Source: Saprospirales bacterium (GTDB taxonomy: Bacteria > Bacteroidota > Bacteroidia > Chitinophagales > Saprospiraceae). From it: DNA of 11,978 bases. Below the pieces are notes generated by a model. It was given only the letters and a program-made list of their open reading frames with translations, searched no databases and was not told the DNA's origin. Where the stretch lies: positions 1-11,978 of the forward strand of contig JAHEAS010000016.1 of the NCBI GenBank assembly GCA_024642645.1. The letters run 5' to 3'. The stretch's first letter is position 1; every line of letters begins with the position of its first letter. Shown here piece by piece: positions 1 to 6,521 of the stretch. The position numbers and the translations under genes are program-made.

Positions 1-536
1 GTGAAGTATCTTTCCAAATTTTCAATTATCCGCTGCCGATATTCCTCTTTTTTGATGAGCTTTATAGATCCTGGGTGGTAGAAAAGCAAATCAGACAACT
101 CGTAACTCTCCCGAAAATAATTCCTGCCCCTATCAACCCCTTTGTCCAGAACCTTCAAACGGGACAGCACTGCCTCAGAAAAGAGCTTGTAACTATTGCG
201 TTCACTCAGTGCCCTAGTCAGTAATTTTGTCTTGAGTTCCTCCGATTGCTTGAGTTCATCTTCCATCAAATACTGTTCGATTGCTTGTGTAAGCTGAGTC
301 ATCAGCTTTCGCATTTTTCCATCGTTGTAAGGCTGCTTCCCAAATAACTTGGCGAAAAGCCGCTCTTTGGTCAGTTTTGGAGAGTCAATATCCGGTAGGA
401 ACTTGCATATCAAAACGAACAGGCGGGTACATTCATCATTGGAACAGACATGGGGCGAGGATAGGTACTTTTCAATAGCTGAAAGTTCCTTCTTTAAAAG
501 TGCTTGTATCAATCGAATGACTTTGTGTTCTAACAT
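1..536 (-). CDS. Uncharacterised Bacteroidota protein, N-terminal part (runs off the left edge)
   Basis: Reading the minus strand from the ATG at 536-534 gives an open frame of 178 codons with no stop before the window edge. It begins MLEHKVIRLIQALLKKELSA and goes on with a stretch around LTKERLFAKLFGKQPYNDGK and a charged helical segment (EQYLMEDELKQSEELKTKLL). It looks entirely alpha-helical, with no signal peptide or membrane segment. The opening pattern (short helix, KKEL, an aromatic residue and a P, then LTKExLFxxLF and a KMRKLM-like helix) resembles a family of large uncharacterised proteins that I recall, from memory only, in several copies in Saprospiraceae-type genomes. I know no function for it. 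The start is chosen because a TAnnTTTG promoter match lies just upstream. An in-frame TTG at 560 with AAGGA seven bases before it is the alternative, but that codon overlaps the promoter box. The gene is AT-richer than the genes to the right. Confidence 0.72.
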   Translation of the reverse strand, partial: MLEHKVIRLIQALLKKELSAIEKYLSSPHVCSNDECTRLFVLICKFLPDIDSPKLTKERLFAKLFGKQPYNDGKMRKLMTQLTQAIEQYLMEDELKQSEELKTKLLTRALSERNSYKLFSEAVLSRLKVLDKGVDRGRNYFRESYELSDLLFYHPGSIKLIKKEEYRQRIIENLERYF

Positions 537-557
537 GAACTCACTAGAATTATTGGT

Positions 558-565
558 CAAAAATA
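558..565 (-). promoter_or_regulatory. Possible -7 box of the left-edge gene
   Basis: Read on the minus strand these bases are TATTTTTG, a match to the Bacteroidota -7 consensus TAnnTTTG. This would put the transcript start about 18 bases before the ATG at 536. The expected TTTG or TTG box is not at ideal distance: a TTTG at 585-582 leaves only 16 bases. In this AT-rich stretch a chance match is possible. Confidence 0.35.
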
Positions 566-620
566 ATTCCTTTTTGCGGAACAAAAATTATTTAAGTAAT
601 TTTTTCATAATTCACTATTA

Positions 621-851
621 ATGAACATAATACGAAATTATTTATTCGCTTTTATTGGCACTATTTTGACTTATTATTGGAACAACCATTATTATCTTGG
701 ACTTGCTGGCCCCTGTGGATTGGACTTACATTTGTTTCGAACAGAAGAACATTTCGCTTTTTATAGAAAATACCATCAGAAGAGATGGATAGAAATCCAA
801 AGTAGGGAGGTACAATTCATAAAGCCTATTCACCCTCCTTGGATAAAATAA
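621..851 (+). CDS. Doubtful small hypothetical protein (76 aa)
   Basis: An ATG-initiated frame of 76 codons opens with MNIIRNYLFAFIGTILTYYW, which could be a short membrane or signal-like helix. A polar, aromatic-rich tail ending in IHPPWIK follows. I recognise no family. In its favour, it lies on the same strand as two consecutive hairpin terminators that begin 57 bases after its stop, so something is probably transcribed through here. Against it are its short length, the AT-rich setting that makes open frames cheap, the absence of a clear TAnnTTTG promoter, and low-complexity codon content. It may be a real small membrane-anchored peptide, the remains of a gene, or a non-coding transcript. 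Confidence 0.25.
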   Translation: MNIIRNYLFAFIGTILTYYWNNHYYLGLAGPCGLDLHLFRTEEHFAFYRKYHQKRWIEIQSREVQFIKPIHPPWIK

Positions 852-907
852 CAGTTAACAACTTGGCAATAGGATTTCAATCCCTGCCTACAAGATATAC
901 TTATTAC

Positions 908-955
908 ATCTGGCGGATAGGGTAAGCATCATACTTTATGCCGCCAGATTTTTTT
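908..955 (+). terminator. Rho-independent terminator, plus strand
   Basis: A perfect 9-bp stem, ATCTGGCGG (908-916) with CCGCCAGAT (941-949), encloses a 24-base loop and is followed directly by a run of seven T (949-955). There is no T run on the other side, so it points to plus-strand transcription coming from 621-907. Confidence 0.7.
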
Positions 956-981
956 ACGCAAACAATAAACACAAAAATAAT

Positions 982-1013
982 AGCCAGTGCTTGCTAAAAG
1001 TGCTGGCTTTTTT
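982..1013 (+). terminator. Second plus-strand terminator in tandem
   Basis: An 11-bp stem with two G-T pairs, AGCCAGTGCTT (982-992) with AAGTGCTGGCT (998-1008), has a five-base loop and runs into six T (1008-1013). It lies 26 bases after the first terminator and would catch read-through before the convergent DUF1501 gene. Confidence 0.65.
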
Positions 1014-1017
1014 AATT

Positions 1018-1058
1018 GAAAAATGAAGGCGTGGCTTCCGTATCGGATACCACGCCTT
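1018..1058 (-). terminator. Terminator of the DUF1501 gene (probably bidirectional)
   Basis: AAGGCGTGG (1026-1034) pairs with CCACGCCTT (1050-1058), with a further inner stem TCCG/CGGA. On the minus strand the hairpin is followed by CATTTTTC, starting 27 bases after the DUF1501 stop. On the plus strand it is followed by ATTATTTT, so it may stop transcription both ways. Confidence 0.65.
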
Positions 1059-1085
1059 ATTATTTTGCCTCTAAATGTTGTTGCA

Positions 1086-2666
1086 CTAAAAAACAAGCAT
1101 CTTCTTCATCACGCCCATCCCGTTTAGCTTAACCTGATAAAAATAAGTGCCGCTTGGCAAATTAGAGCGGTCGAAACGTACTTGGTGCATACCCGTGGGG
1201 TAGTTGCCTTCGGCAATCTTCAGGATGAAACGACCCTGCGCATCCATCAAGTTGATGGTCACATAGGCATTCGAAAAACTGGTGAACGTAATTGTCGTTG
1301 AAGTGCGCACAGGGTTCGGGTAGTTGCTTACGCCAAATACGTCCCTGTTTAGCTCTTCCCTCGCAGCGCTTGCACCTTTGAAAATTGGAAGGATGTCAAA
1401 ATCCTGAAAAAGGATGTCGTTCAAGTTCGTCAAACCAAACCAATCCTGCAAAACGCTGGCATAGACCTGTCGAAAATCATGCGCCATGGGCACGTCAGCA
1501 CTGTTGTTTAGGTTGCTAGGTATTTGAGCGTTCTCCCCGATGATGCCGGGATTCACCCCTTTTCCAAAAACAAATAATGGCGCAGCTGCACCGTGGTCAG
1601 TTCCAATGCTACCATTGGCAGCGATGGTGCGGCCAAATTCTGAATAAGTCATGCCCGCCACGTCATCCTCCTTGCCCATCAACCGAATGTCATCTTGAAA
1701 AGCGGCAATGGCCTCAGATACCCTTCGCAATAGGTTAGCATGATTGCCTTGGTCGGGCGTGCCAGCCTCCACTTGTTCACTGTGCGTATCGAAACCACCG
1801 ATAGACACCGTATAAATAGCGGTTTGAAGACCACCACCAATCAGCCTCGCCACGATGCGCAACTGGTCAGCAAGGTAGTTCTCGTACTGTGGTGGGTACA
1901 GTGGGGAGAGGTTATCGGGCTGAGATTCTGCGGCAGTTTTTATCACTTCGTAATATTCCTGCGACTGTTTTTGCACCAACCTGATGTACTCCAGCTCGTC
2001 GCCGTAGGGCGTAGCTGGAGCCGGCTCCACAAAGTCACTGAGAAACGCATCGTCAAAATTGTCGGCGTTGCCAAGGCTCATGCCCATCGGGAAGGCAGTG
2101 CCCATGTACGCCAACGGCAAAATGGAACCAATCTGGATGGCCAGCGGGTCTGGGCTATCGGCATTTGGGAACCCCTCTGGAAAGCCAGGGTACTCGCCCT
2201 GTAGCGCTCGACCCAACCATCCCGTATCTACGTACTGGCCGCTGTCGCTGGCCGTTTGCCAAATGTCCATGGAGCGGAAGTGGGAGTAGTCCTGCTGGGG
2301 GTAGCCCACATTCTGGACGATGCTCATTAGCCCGTTGTTGAACATCTCCTGCAAACCTGTCATACTGGGATGCAGGCCCGTATCTGGAGCACCGTTCAGG
2401 TCGAGCACCTTGTTTTCTGGAATCAAAATACTGCCCCGATGGCTGGAAAGGTAAGTGTACTGGTCGAGGGGAATGAGGGTGTTCAAGCCGTCGTTGCCAC
2501 CGCTGAGTTCGATAAAAACCATCACCTTACCGCTGAGATTGGCCGAAGCGCCCAGCATCCCAAACAGGGAGTTTTTGCTCAGTGGATTGACCGAAAAACC
2601 ATTATGGATAAACGGCATGAAGGCTGCCGAAGCGCCTGCCGTACGAAGGAAATTTCTTCTTTTCAT
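1086..2666 (-). CDS. DUF1501 protein with RR-type signal and type IX sorting tail
   Basis: This is a 526-residue DUF1501 protein, a family with an alkaline-phosphatase/sulfatase-like fold and no settled substrate. The N-terminus MKRRNFLRTAGASAAF is a twin-arginine-like signal with a short hydrophobic stretch. Family landmarks are FIELSGGNDGLNTLIP (51-66), GGFDTHSEQ in the middle, MTYSEFGRT and the TDHG motif followed by a glycine-rich segment. Residues from about 446 onward (YPNPVRTSTTITF ... LPSGTYFYQVKLNG ... KKMLVF) form a classic Por secretion, type IX, sorting domain. The protein should therefore be exported and then placed on or outside the outer membrane. It follows the DUF1800 gene by 101 bases on the same strand; this pair recurs in Bacteroidota and Planctomycetes and is probably one transcript. 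The length is normal for a DUF1501 domain plus sorting tail. The start is the only sensible Met before the RR motif. Confidence 0.93.
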   Translation of the reverse strand: MKRRNFLRTAGASAAFMPFIHNGFSVNPLSKNSLFGMLGASANLSGKVMVFIELSGGNDGLNTLIPLDQYTYLSSHRGSILIPENKVLDLNGAPDTGLHPSMTGLQEMFNNGLMSIVQNVGYPQQDYSHFRSMDIWQTASDSGQYVDTGWLGRALQGEYPGFPEGFPNADSPDPLAIQIGSILPLAYMGTAFPMGMSLGNADNFDDAFLSDFVEPAPATPYGDELEYIRLVQKQSQEYYEVIKTAAESQPDNLSPLYPPQYENYLADQLRIVARLIGGGLQTAIYTVSIGGFDTHSEQVEAGTPDQGNHANLLRRVSEAIAAFQDDIRLMGKEDDVAGMTYSEFGRTIAANGSIGTDHGAAAPLFVFGKGVNPGIIGENAQIPSNLNNSADVPMAHDFRQVYASVLQDWFGLTNLNDILFQDFDILPIFKGASAAREELNRDVFGVSNYPNPVRTSTTITFTSFSNAYVTINLMDAQGRFILKIAEGNYPTGMHQVRFDRSNLPSGTYFYQVKLNGMGVMKKMLVF

Positions 2667-2677
2667 AATTCTAAATC

Positions 2678-2719
2678 AATGAGAAATGATGAATTATGAA
2701 TGGTGAATGGCAATTGAAA
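2678..2719. repeat. Heptamer array in the DUF1800-DUF1501 gap
   Basis: Units of seven bases start at 2678, 2685, 2692, 2699, 2706 and 2713. The first five begin AAT, with variants AATGAGA, AATGATG, AATTATG, AATGGTG and AATGGCA. It begins 11 bases before the DUF1501 start on the minus strand, so it forms most of that gene's leader. The ten bases at 2685-2694 are the reverse complement of 2755-2764 in the partner array, so the two could pair in the transcript. Confidence 0.6.
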
Positions 2720-2751
2720 AGACGACCAAAATCGGTCAGCCTTCCTCTATT

Positions 2752-2768
2752 ATTATTCATCATTCATC
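2752..2768. repeat. Short heptamer array at the DUF1800 stop codon
   Basis: ATTATTC, ATCATTC and the start of a third unit follow one another with a 7-bp period. The array abuts the DUF1800 stop codon (2770-2768). It is in inverted orientation to the array at 2678-2719. Between them lies a small stem GACC/GGTC (2724-2737). Confidence 0.45.
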
Positions 2769-4531
2769 TAAGCCAGCTGGTACTCTGGCAAGAGCAAAAC
2801 ATAGGCAATCATGTTGGTCAATCGCGTGTTTACCACAGCAACTGACATCGGATCATTCGGACTGTTGATATAGTCAAACCAAGCGATGGTCCAGTAGCTG
2901 TCACTGGGCAGGCCCGACAATAGAATGCTTTTTAGTAGCGTCTTCTTCAGGTCGGAAATCGGCTGAGGCAGCAAGAGTTTCACTATCTCATCCACTAGCG
3001 TGACAGGGTTGCTGGGATCGCTGAACTGGCTGGCGAACGCAATCGGGTCAATCCGCAAGATGTTGTCGTTGCTGCTCGCCAAATTGCCGGAAAACATGGC
3101 AGCGATGTAAAAATTGCGGTTGCGGGCCGTATCGCCGTTTATCCACATGCGGTAGTACTGCGGCACCTGCCGGAACGCTTGCCAGCCTGCTACGTTGGGC
3201 GGATCGCCGGGCAGCATCTGCATGACGCTGTGGAAGTACCTGAGATATGATTTCATCACGAAGTCGTCCCAAAGTGTGATGGATGGGATGCTTATATTAA
3301 AGCTCCGCAGCGTTCCAACCACAATATCCACGGGTGTTTTGATGAAACAGCCCTTGTTCACTGCATCGAAAAAGTGCGTGCTTTTGAGCAAGGTCTCCAT
3401 TACGGGCTTAATCTCATAACCGTTGCTGCGGAACAGTTGCGCCAGCGGCTGTATCACGTTTTGCTCAGCAGCAGCGTCAATATTGTAATAAACGAACCAA
3501 CGGTAGAGCTTGCGAACGAGGTACTCGGCTACTTCGTTTTTCTGGAAAATCATGTCGAGCAAGGCATTGAGTTCGGCGTCGCCATCAAAACTGCCCGTAA
3601 TAACTGCATTGCCATAAAAAGAACTGAACTGTTTGTCACCGATATCGTGGGCGCCAGCATTGAAAATGGATGGTATTGTCGTATTAAAATTATTCCAATC
3701 AATTGACCACCCTGTCAACACCCTTGCGGCAGCCACCACGTCGTCTTCGGTGTAGTGGTTGGGGTTGTCCTTGCCCACAGTGAAAAGCTCCTGCAGTTCC
3801 CGCGCATAGTTTTCGTCGGGGGCGTCTTTCACATTGAGGTAGCCATTGAGGTAAAACAGCATCATGGGGTCAATGGTGACCTCCTTCGTAAATTCTTTAA
3901 AATTTCCGAGTGTGTGTGTGCGCAGCAGCTTGTTGTGCCGGTGATTGACCTTGCCGTAGAAAACCGCAGCGGTCTGCGTAGCAAAGTGGTTGTGCCAGAA
4001 GAAGGTCATTTTTTCCCGGATGTTCGCCTCTTGGTTCACCATCAAATCAATCCACCAACCCCGGTAGCTCTCGATTCGGTAGCCCTCGGCATCGCCATCG
4101 TAGTTGGCATTTACCCAGGTCTGACCAGCGGGCACTGCGGGGTCGTCGTAGTCATCTTGGTTGGTCGGGTCATCATCAGAGTAGTTATTGATAGGGTCGG
4201 CGGGCTCGGGCAAGTCCATCAGAATATGGTTCACCGCCTCGTCCATCGTCATGCCCATGAGCAGGTCAAGGTCATTTTTCTTCACCCCAAAAGTGGTCCG
4301 GCGCAGCAGATGGGCAGCCTGCTCGTAGTCCCAAGGGCCAGTGTACGGCTCCAAGCCGCCGTTGAGGGTGAGGGTGTTGGTGGGTGGCGGCACCAGCGGC
4401 AATTCTTGGTTGCCCAGCGGGAAAACTGGTTTAACTTCTCCAAAAATGCCCATGCGCTTCTCCATTTTTTCTGGGGATTCGCTGCGCAATTTTTGGAAAA
4501 ACGCCCGCCTGTTCAGCGTTGATACAGTCAT
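2768..4531 (-). CDS. DUF1800 domain protein
   Basis: This 587-residue DUF1800 protein belongs to a family of unknown biochemical function that is nearly always encoded next to DUF1501. Landmarks, numbered from the chosen start, are AAHLLRRTTFG (72-82), MTFFWHNHFAT (175-185), NYARELQELFTVG (241-253), YTEDDVVAAARVLTGW (260-275) and AHDIGDKQF (294-302). They follow the usual order of the family. The ATG at 4531 gives MTVSTLNRRAFFQKL, a start typical of these proteins. A longer frame reaches 4765 but would overlap the divergent sigma gene and its promoter, so it is rejected. The RRAFF motif looks like a twin-arginine remnant, but no hydrophobic stretch follows, so the export route is unclear. Residues 118-147 are rich in Asp and look like a flexible loop. 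It is probably the first gene of an operon with DUF1501, transcribed away from the sigma factor. Confidence 0.92.
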   Translation of the reverse strand: MTVSTLNRRAFFQKLRSESPEKMEKRMGIFGEVKPVFPLGNQELPLVPPPTNTLTLNGGLEPYTGPWDYEQAAHLLRRTTFGVKKNDLDLLMGMTMDEAVNHILMDLPEPADPINNYSDDDPTNQDDYDDPAVPAGQTWVNANYDGDAEGYRIESYRGWWIDLMVNQEANIREKMTFFWHNHFATQTAAVFYGKVNHRHNKLLRTHTLGNFKEFTKEVTIDPMMLFYLNGYLNVKDAPDENYARELQELFTVGKDNPNHYTEDDVVAAARVLTGWSIDWNNFNTTIPSIFNAGAHDIGDKQFSSFYGNAVITGSFDGDAELNALLDMIFQKNEVAEYLVRKLYRWFVYYNIDAAAEQNVIQPLAQLFRSNGYEIKPVMETLLKSTHFFDAVNKGCFIKTPVDIVVGTLRSFNISIPSITLWDDFVMKSYLRYFHSVMQMLPGDPPNVAGWQAFRQVPQYYRMWINGDTARNRNFYIAAMFSGNLASSNDNILRIDPIAFASQFSDPSNPVTLVDEIVKLLLPQPISDLKKTLLKSILLSGLPSDSYWTIAWFDYINSPNDPMSVAVVNTRLTNMIAYVLLLPEYQLA

Positions 4532-4587
4532 GTTGATATTGAATTTGGTGAAAGGCAGTTTGGTATTCAGATGGCAAAATACTCGCC

Positions 4588-4595
4588 CAAAACTA
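4588..4595 (-). promoter_or_regulatory. Likely -7 box of the DUF1800-DUF1501 operon
   Basis: On the minus strand this is TAGTTTTG, a full match to TAnnTTTG, placing the transcript start some 50 bases before the ATG at 4531. The -33 region about 20 bases upstream is poor (AGTG near 4619-4616), so the promoter may be weak or need an activator. Confidence 0.42.
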
Positions 4596-4715
4596 AGTCT
4601 TGATGTGGCGATTTTCACTAAGGTTTGCTTTAAAAACGATATTAACAGAAAAAACCCTACCACGATTTTTTTGAGGGTAACCTTTGTGAAAAAAATAGCT
4701 GGTAATGCTATCAAC

Positions 4716-4744
4716 TTGCAAATTCCACCACAATCGTACCTTTG
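4716..4744 (+). promoter_or_regulatory. Promoter of the sigma factor operon
   Basis: TTG at 4716-4718, an 18-base spacer and TACCTTTG at 4737-4744 match the TTG - N17-23 - TAnnTTTG form described for Bacteroidota. The -7 box ends only five bases before the ATG at 4750, so the transcript would have almost no leader. A related TAACCTTTG (4678-4686) with one extra spacer base lies further upstream, and a small inverted repeat ATAGC/GCTAT lies at 4695-4711. Confidence 0.55.
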
Positions 4745-4749
4745 TCCCC

Positions 4750-5271
4750 ATGGATTCACTCCCAATAAATAACGTCTGCCACGAGCCTACCTACCGGGAG
4801 CTCTTCTACGCACATGCCCGACACGTGCGCAACTTCCTATTTTACAAAGGCGCTAACGCTACCGAGGCCGACGACCTAGCCCAAGAAGCATTTTTGCGCC
4901 TTTGGCGGGACTGCGCAAAAGTGCCTGTCGAGAAGGCCAAGGGCTATCTGTTCGCCGTGGCCGGCAACCTTTTTTTGGATGAAAAAAAGCACGAACAGGT
5001 TGTCCTGCGCTTCCGGCGGCAGGCACCAACCGAGGAGGCCAGCAACGACGAAAACCCCCACCTCGACCTCGAAACCAAGGAACTGCAAGACCGTCTCGAA
5101 AAAGCCATCGCCCAATTGCCTGAAAACCAGCGAATTGTATTCCTGATGAACCGGATGGACAAGATGAAATACGCCGAAATCGCAGCCTACCTCGACCTCT
5201 CCGTGAAAGCTGTGGAGAAGCGGATGCACTTAGCGTTGGTGGAGTTGAGGCAGATTTTGAAGGGAATTTGA
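4750..5271 (+). CDS. ECF RNA polymerase sigma factor (FecI-like)
   Basis: This is a 173-residue sigma-70 family protein of the extracytoplasmic-function group. Region 2 covers about residues 14-80: YRELFYAHARHVRNFLFYKG, then EADDLAQEAFLRLWRD for core binding, then a -10 recognition segment ending FLDEKKHE. An acidic linker follows. Region 4 covers about 113-170: QLPENQRIVFLMNRMDKMKYAEIAAYLDLSVKAVEKRMHLALVELR, whose helix-turn-helix recognises the -35 region. Length is typical of FecI-like factors. An upstream in-frame ATG at 4705 would add 15 residues rich in Cys and His and would overlap the promoter, so 4750 is preferred. The FecR gene follows after 87 bases and a TonB receptor after that, so this factor is presumably held by FecR and released on an outer-membrane signal. 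Its target promoters cannot be read from the window. Confidence 0.93.
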   Translation: MDSLPINNVCHEPTYRELFYAHARHVRNFLFYKGANATEADDLAQEAFLRLWRDCAKVPVEKAKGYLFAVAGNLFLDEKKHEQVVLRFRRQAPTEEASNDENPHLDLETKELQDRLEKAIAQLPENQRIVFLMNRMDKMKYAEIAAYLDLSVKAVEKRMHLALVELRQILKGI

Positions 5272-5306
5272 CGATTGCGGATTTGCGATTGCGGATTTCG
5301 GATAAG
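5272..5306. repeat. Heptamer array after the sigma gene
   Basis: Five units of seven bases start directly after the sigma stop codon: CGATTGC, GGATTTG, CGATTGC, GGATTTC, GGATAAG. The same pattern also reads as two 14-bp copies. It occupies the first third of the 87-base gap before FecR and has the same orientation as the array at 9229-9268. Confidence 0.65.
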
Positions 5307-5358
5307 TGCAGTAGGGTAATCCGCTACCAAATCGTTTACCAAAAAGAGAAAAAGAAAC

Positions 5359-6495
5359 ATGGAAAATAACCTTCACAACGACGAACTTCAGCCCAACGGC
5401 GACGACACCCTGCTCGCCCGCTGGCTGGCTGGTGACCTGAGTCCTGAAGACTTGGAGGCACTTCGCAACCTCGAAGGCTACCCGGAATACGTCGAGATGC
5501 TGGCCGCACTCGAAGGGCTGGAGATGGACGAGCACTCCCCCACCCTCGCTTGGCAGAAAATGCAGCCTGAGCTGGAAAAGGAAAAAGCCGCTAAAGAGTT
5601 GAAGGGGACTACGCTTCAAAGTGAGCAGAACGAGGCCACCCCAACGGAAGAACAGTCGGAAGTGGCCGAAATATCCACAGAAAACGAGCAGCCAGAAGTG
5701 CCTAAAATTGCGCAGCAACCCGACCCAAAAATTGTCCATTTACCAACCCCTGAAACTTCCAACCCAACGCTCGTCAATCGTCAATCGTCAACCGTAAATC
5801 CAAAATGGCTCGCCATCGCCGCCGCCCTACTCATCGGTGTGGTGGGTATATGGTGGTTTTCAGGCAGGGACAATTTCAGCTTCACCGATACCGCCTACGT
5901 GACCAAGGCGGGCGAAAACAAGGAGGTCAAACTCCCCGATGGCTCGGTGGCAACACTGAATGCCATGTCAAAACTGGGTTTCGCCGAAGCCGACTGGCAG
6001 GATGGTCGCAAGGTCGCCCTAAACGGCGAGGCGTATTTCAAGGCAAAAAAAGGAAAAACCTTTACCATACAAACCGAGCAGGGTTCCGTGCAAGTGGTCG
6101 GCACCATTTTTAACGTGTACGCACGCGGCGAGGAACTGGAAGTGAAATGCGCCGAAGGCCGGGTGCAAGTCATCAACCCCGAAGCGACGGAGCGAGTGCT
6201 GCTAAAAGCTGGCGAGCAGGTAACCGTACTCCGTGGAAAAATGCAGCAGCGGCAGGGGCTGAGCTTTTACCCCAATTGGTTCAAGGGTGAAAGCACCTTC
6301 CGAAGCGCACCGCTGGAGCGGGTTTTTGGGGAAATAGAGCGGCAGTATGGCGTGAAGGTGTTGGCCGACAGCCTCGGCGACCGGACTTTCAGCGGCAAAT
6401 TTGTGAACAACGACCTGAAAAAAGCGGTGAAAATGGTCTGCGACCCGATGAAGCTGAACTGCGAAGTGCGCGGGGACACGGTGATTATTCACTGA
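5359..6495 (+). CDS. FecR-type anti-sigma factor
   Basis: A 378-residue inner-membrane signal transducer. Residues 1-70 form the cytoplasmic sigma-binding part (ARWLAGDLSPEDLEAL is typical). Residues 71-148 are a long, low-complexity Glu/Gln/Pro-rich linker. One membrane helix spans about 149-167 (KWLAIAAALLIGVVGIWWF). The FecR domain covers about 178-290, including VTKAGENKEVKLPDGSVATLNA and LNGEAYFKAKK. The DUF4974 domain covers about 303-378 (GESTFRSAPLERVFGEIERQYGV ... DTVIIH). It would hold the preceding sigma factor and receive the signal from the STN domain of the receptor encoded 26 bases downstream. The linker just before the membrane helix is partly encoded by an in-frame heptamer array (5775-5802), giving NRQSSTVNP. 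The start ATG is preceded by an A-rich leader, common in this phylum, not a Shine-Dalgarno sequence. Confidence 0.93.
   Translation: MENNLHNDELQPNGDDTLLARWLAGDLSPEDLEALRNLEGYPEYVEMLAALEGLEMDEHSPTLAWQKMQPELEKEKAAKELKGTTLQSEQNEATPTEEQSEVAEISTENEQPEVPKIAQQPDPKIVHLPTPETSNPTLVNRQSSTVNPKWLAIAAALLIGVVGIWWFSGRDNFSFTDTAYVTKAGENKEVKLPDGSVATLNAMSKLGFAEADWQDGRKVALNGEAYFKAKKGKTFTIQTEQGSVQVVGTIFNVYARGEELEVKCAEGRVQVINPEATERVLLKAGEQVTVLRGKMQQRQGLSFYPNWFKGESTFRSAPLERVFGEIERQYGVKVLADSLGDRTFSGKFVNNDLKKAVKMVCDPMKLNCEVRGDTVIIH
5775..5802. repeat. Heptamer array inside the FecR linker
   Basis: Four 7-bp units (CAATCGT twice, then CAACCGT, AAATCCA) lie in frame within the FecR gene and encode about residues 139-148, directly before the membrane helix. 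No stop codon is created. Confidence 0.6.
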
Positions 6496-6521
6496 TTTTC
6501 CCAACACCCCACTAATTTTCT

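Larger units (their letters stand above)
537..1085. other. AT-rich stretch without a convincing gene
   Basis: About 550 bases separate the left-edge gene from the DUF1501 gene. The stretch holds one doubtful small ORF (621-851) and three hairpin terminators, listed separately. It also holds a small nested hairpin at 865-888 (GGCA paired with TGCC outside, GGAT with ATCC inside, loop TTCA). Base composition near 541-600 is about 23% G+C by hand count, far below the operons to the right. I see no tRNA, rRNA or recognisable riboswitch here. Confidence 0.6.

Noticed and set aside
349..621. Plus-strand open frame of 90 codons near the left edge
   Set aside because: It overlaps the better supported minus-strand gene (1-536), and its sequence is low in coherent motifs.
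3755..4522. Plus-strand open frame of 255 codons opposite DUF1800
   Set aside because: It mirrors the DUF1800 codons, and its Val/His-rich composition is typical of an antisense shadow.
4705..4749. Upstream start for the sigma factor
   Set aside because: It would place coding sequence over the TTG...TACCTTTG promoter and adds residues unlike the family N-terminus.
4532..4765. 78-residue N-terminal extension of DUF1800 containing a hydrophobic segment
   Set aside because: It would overlap the divergent sigma gene and both promoters, and the family start MTVSTLNRR lies at 4531.
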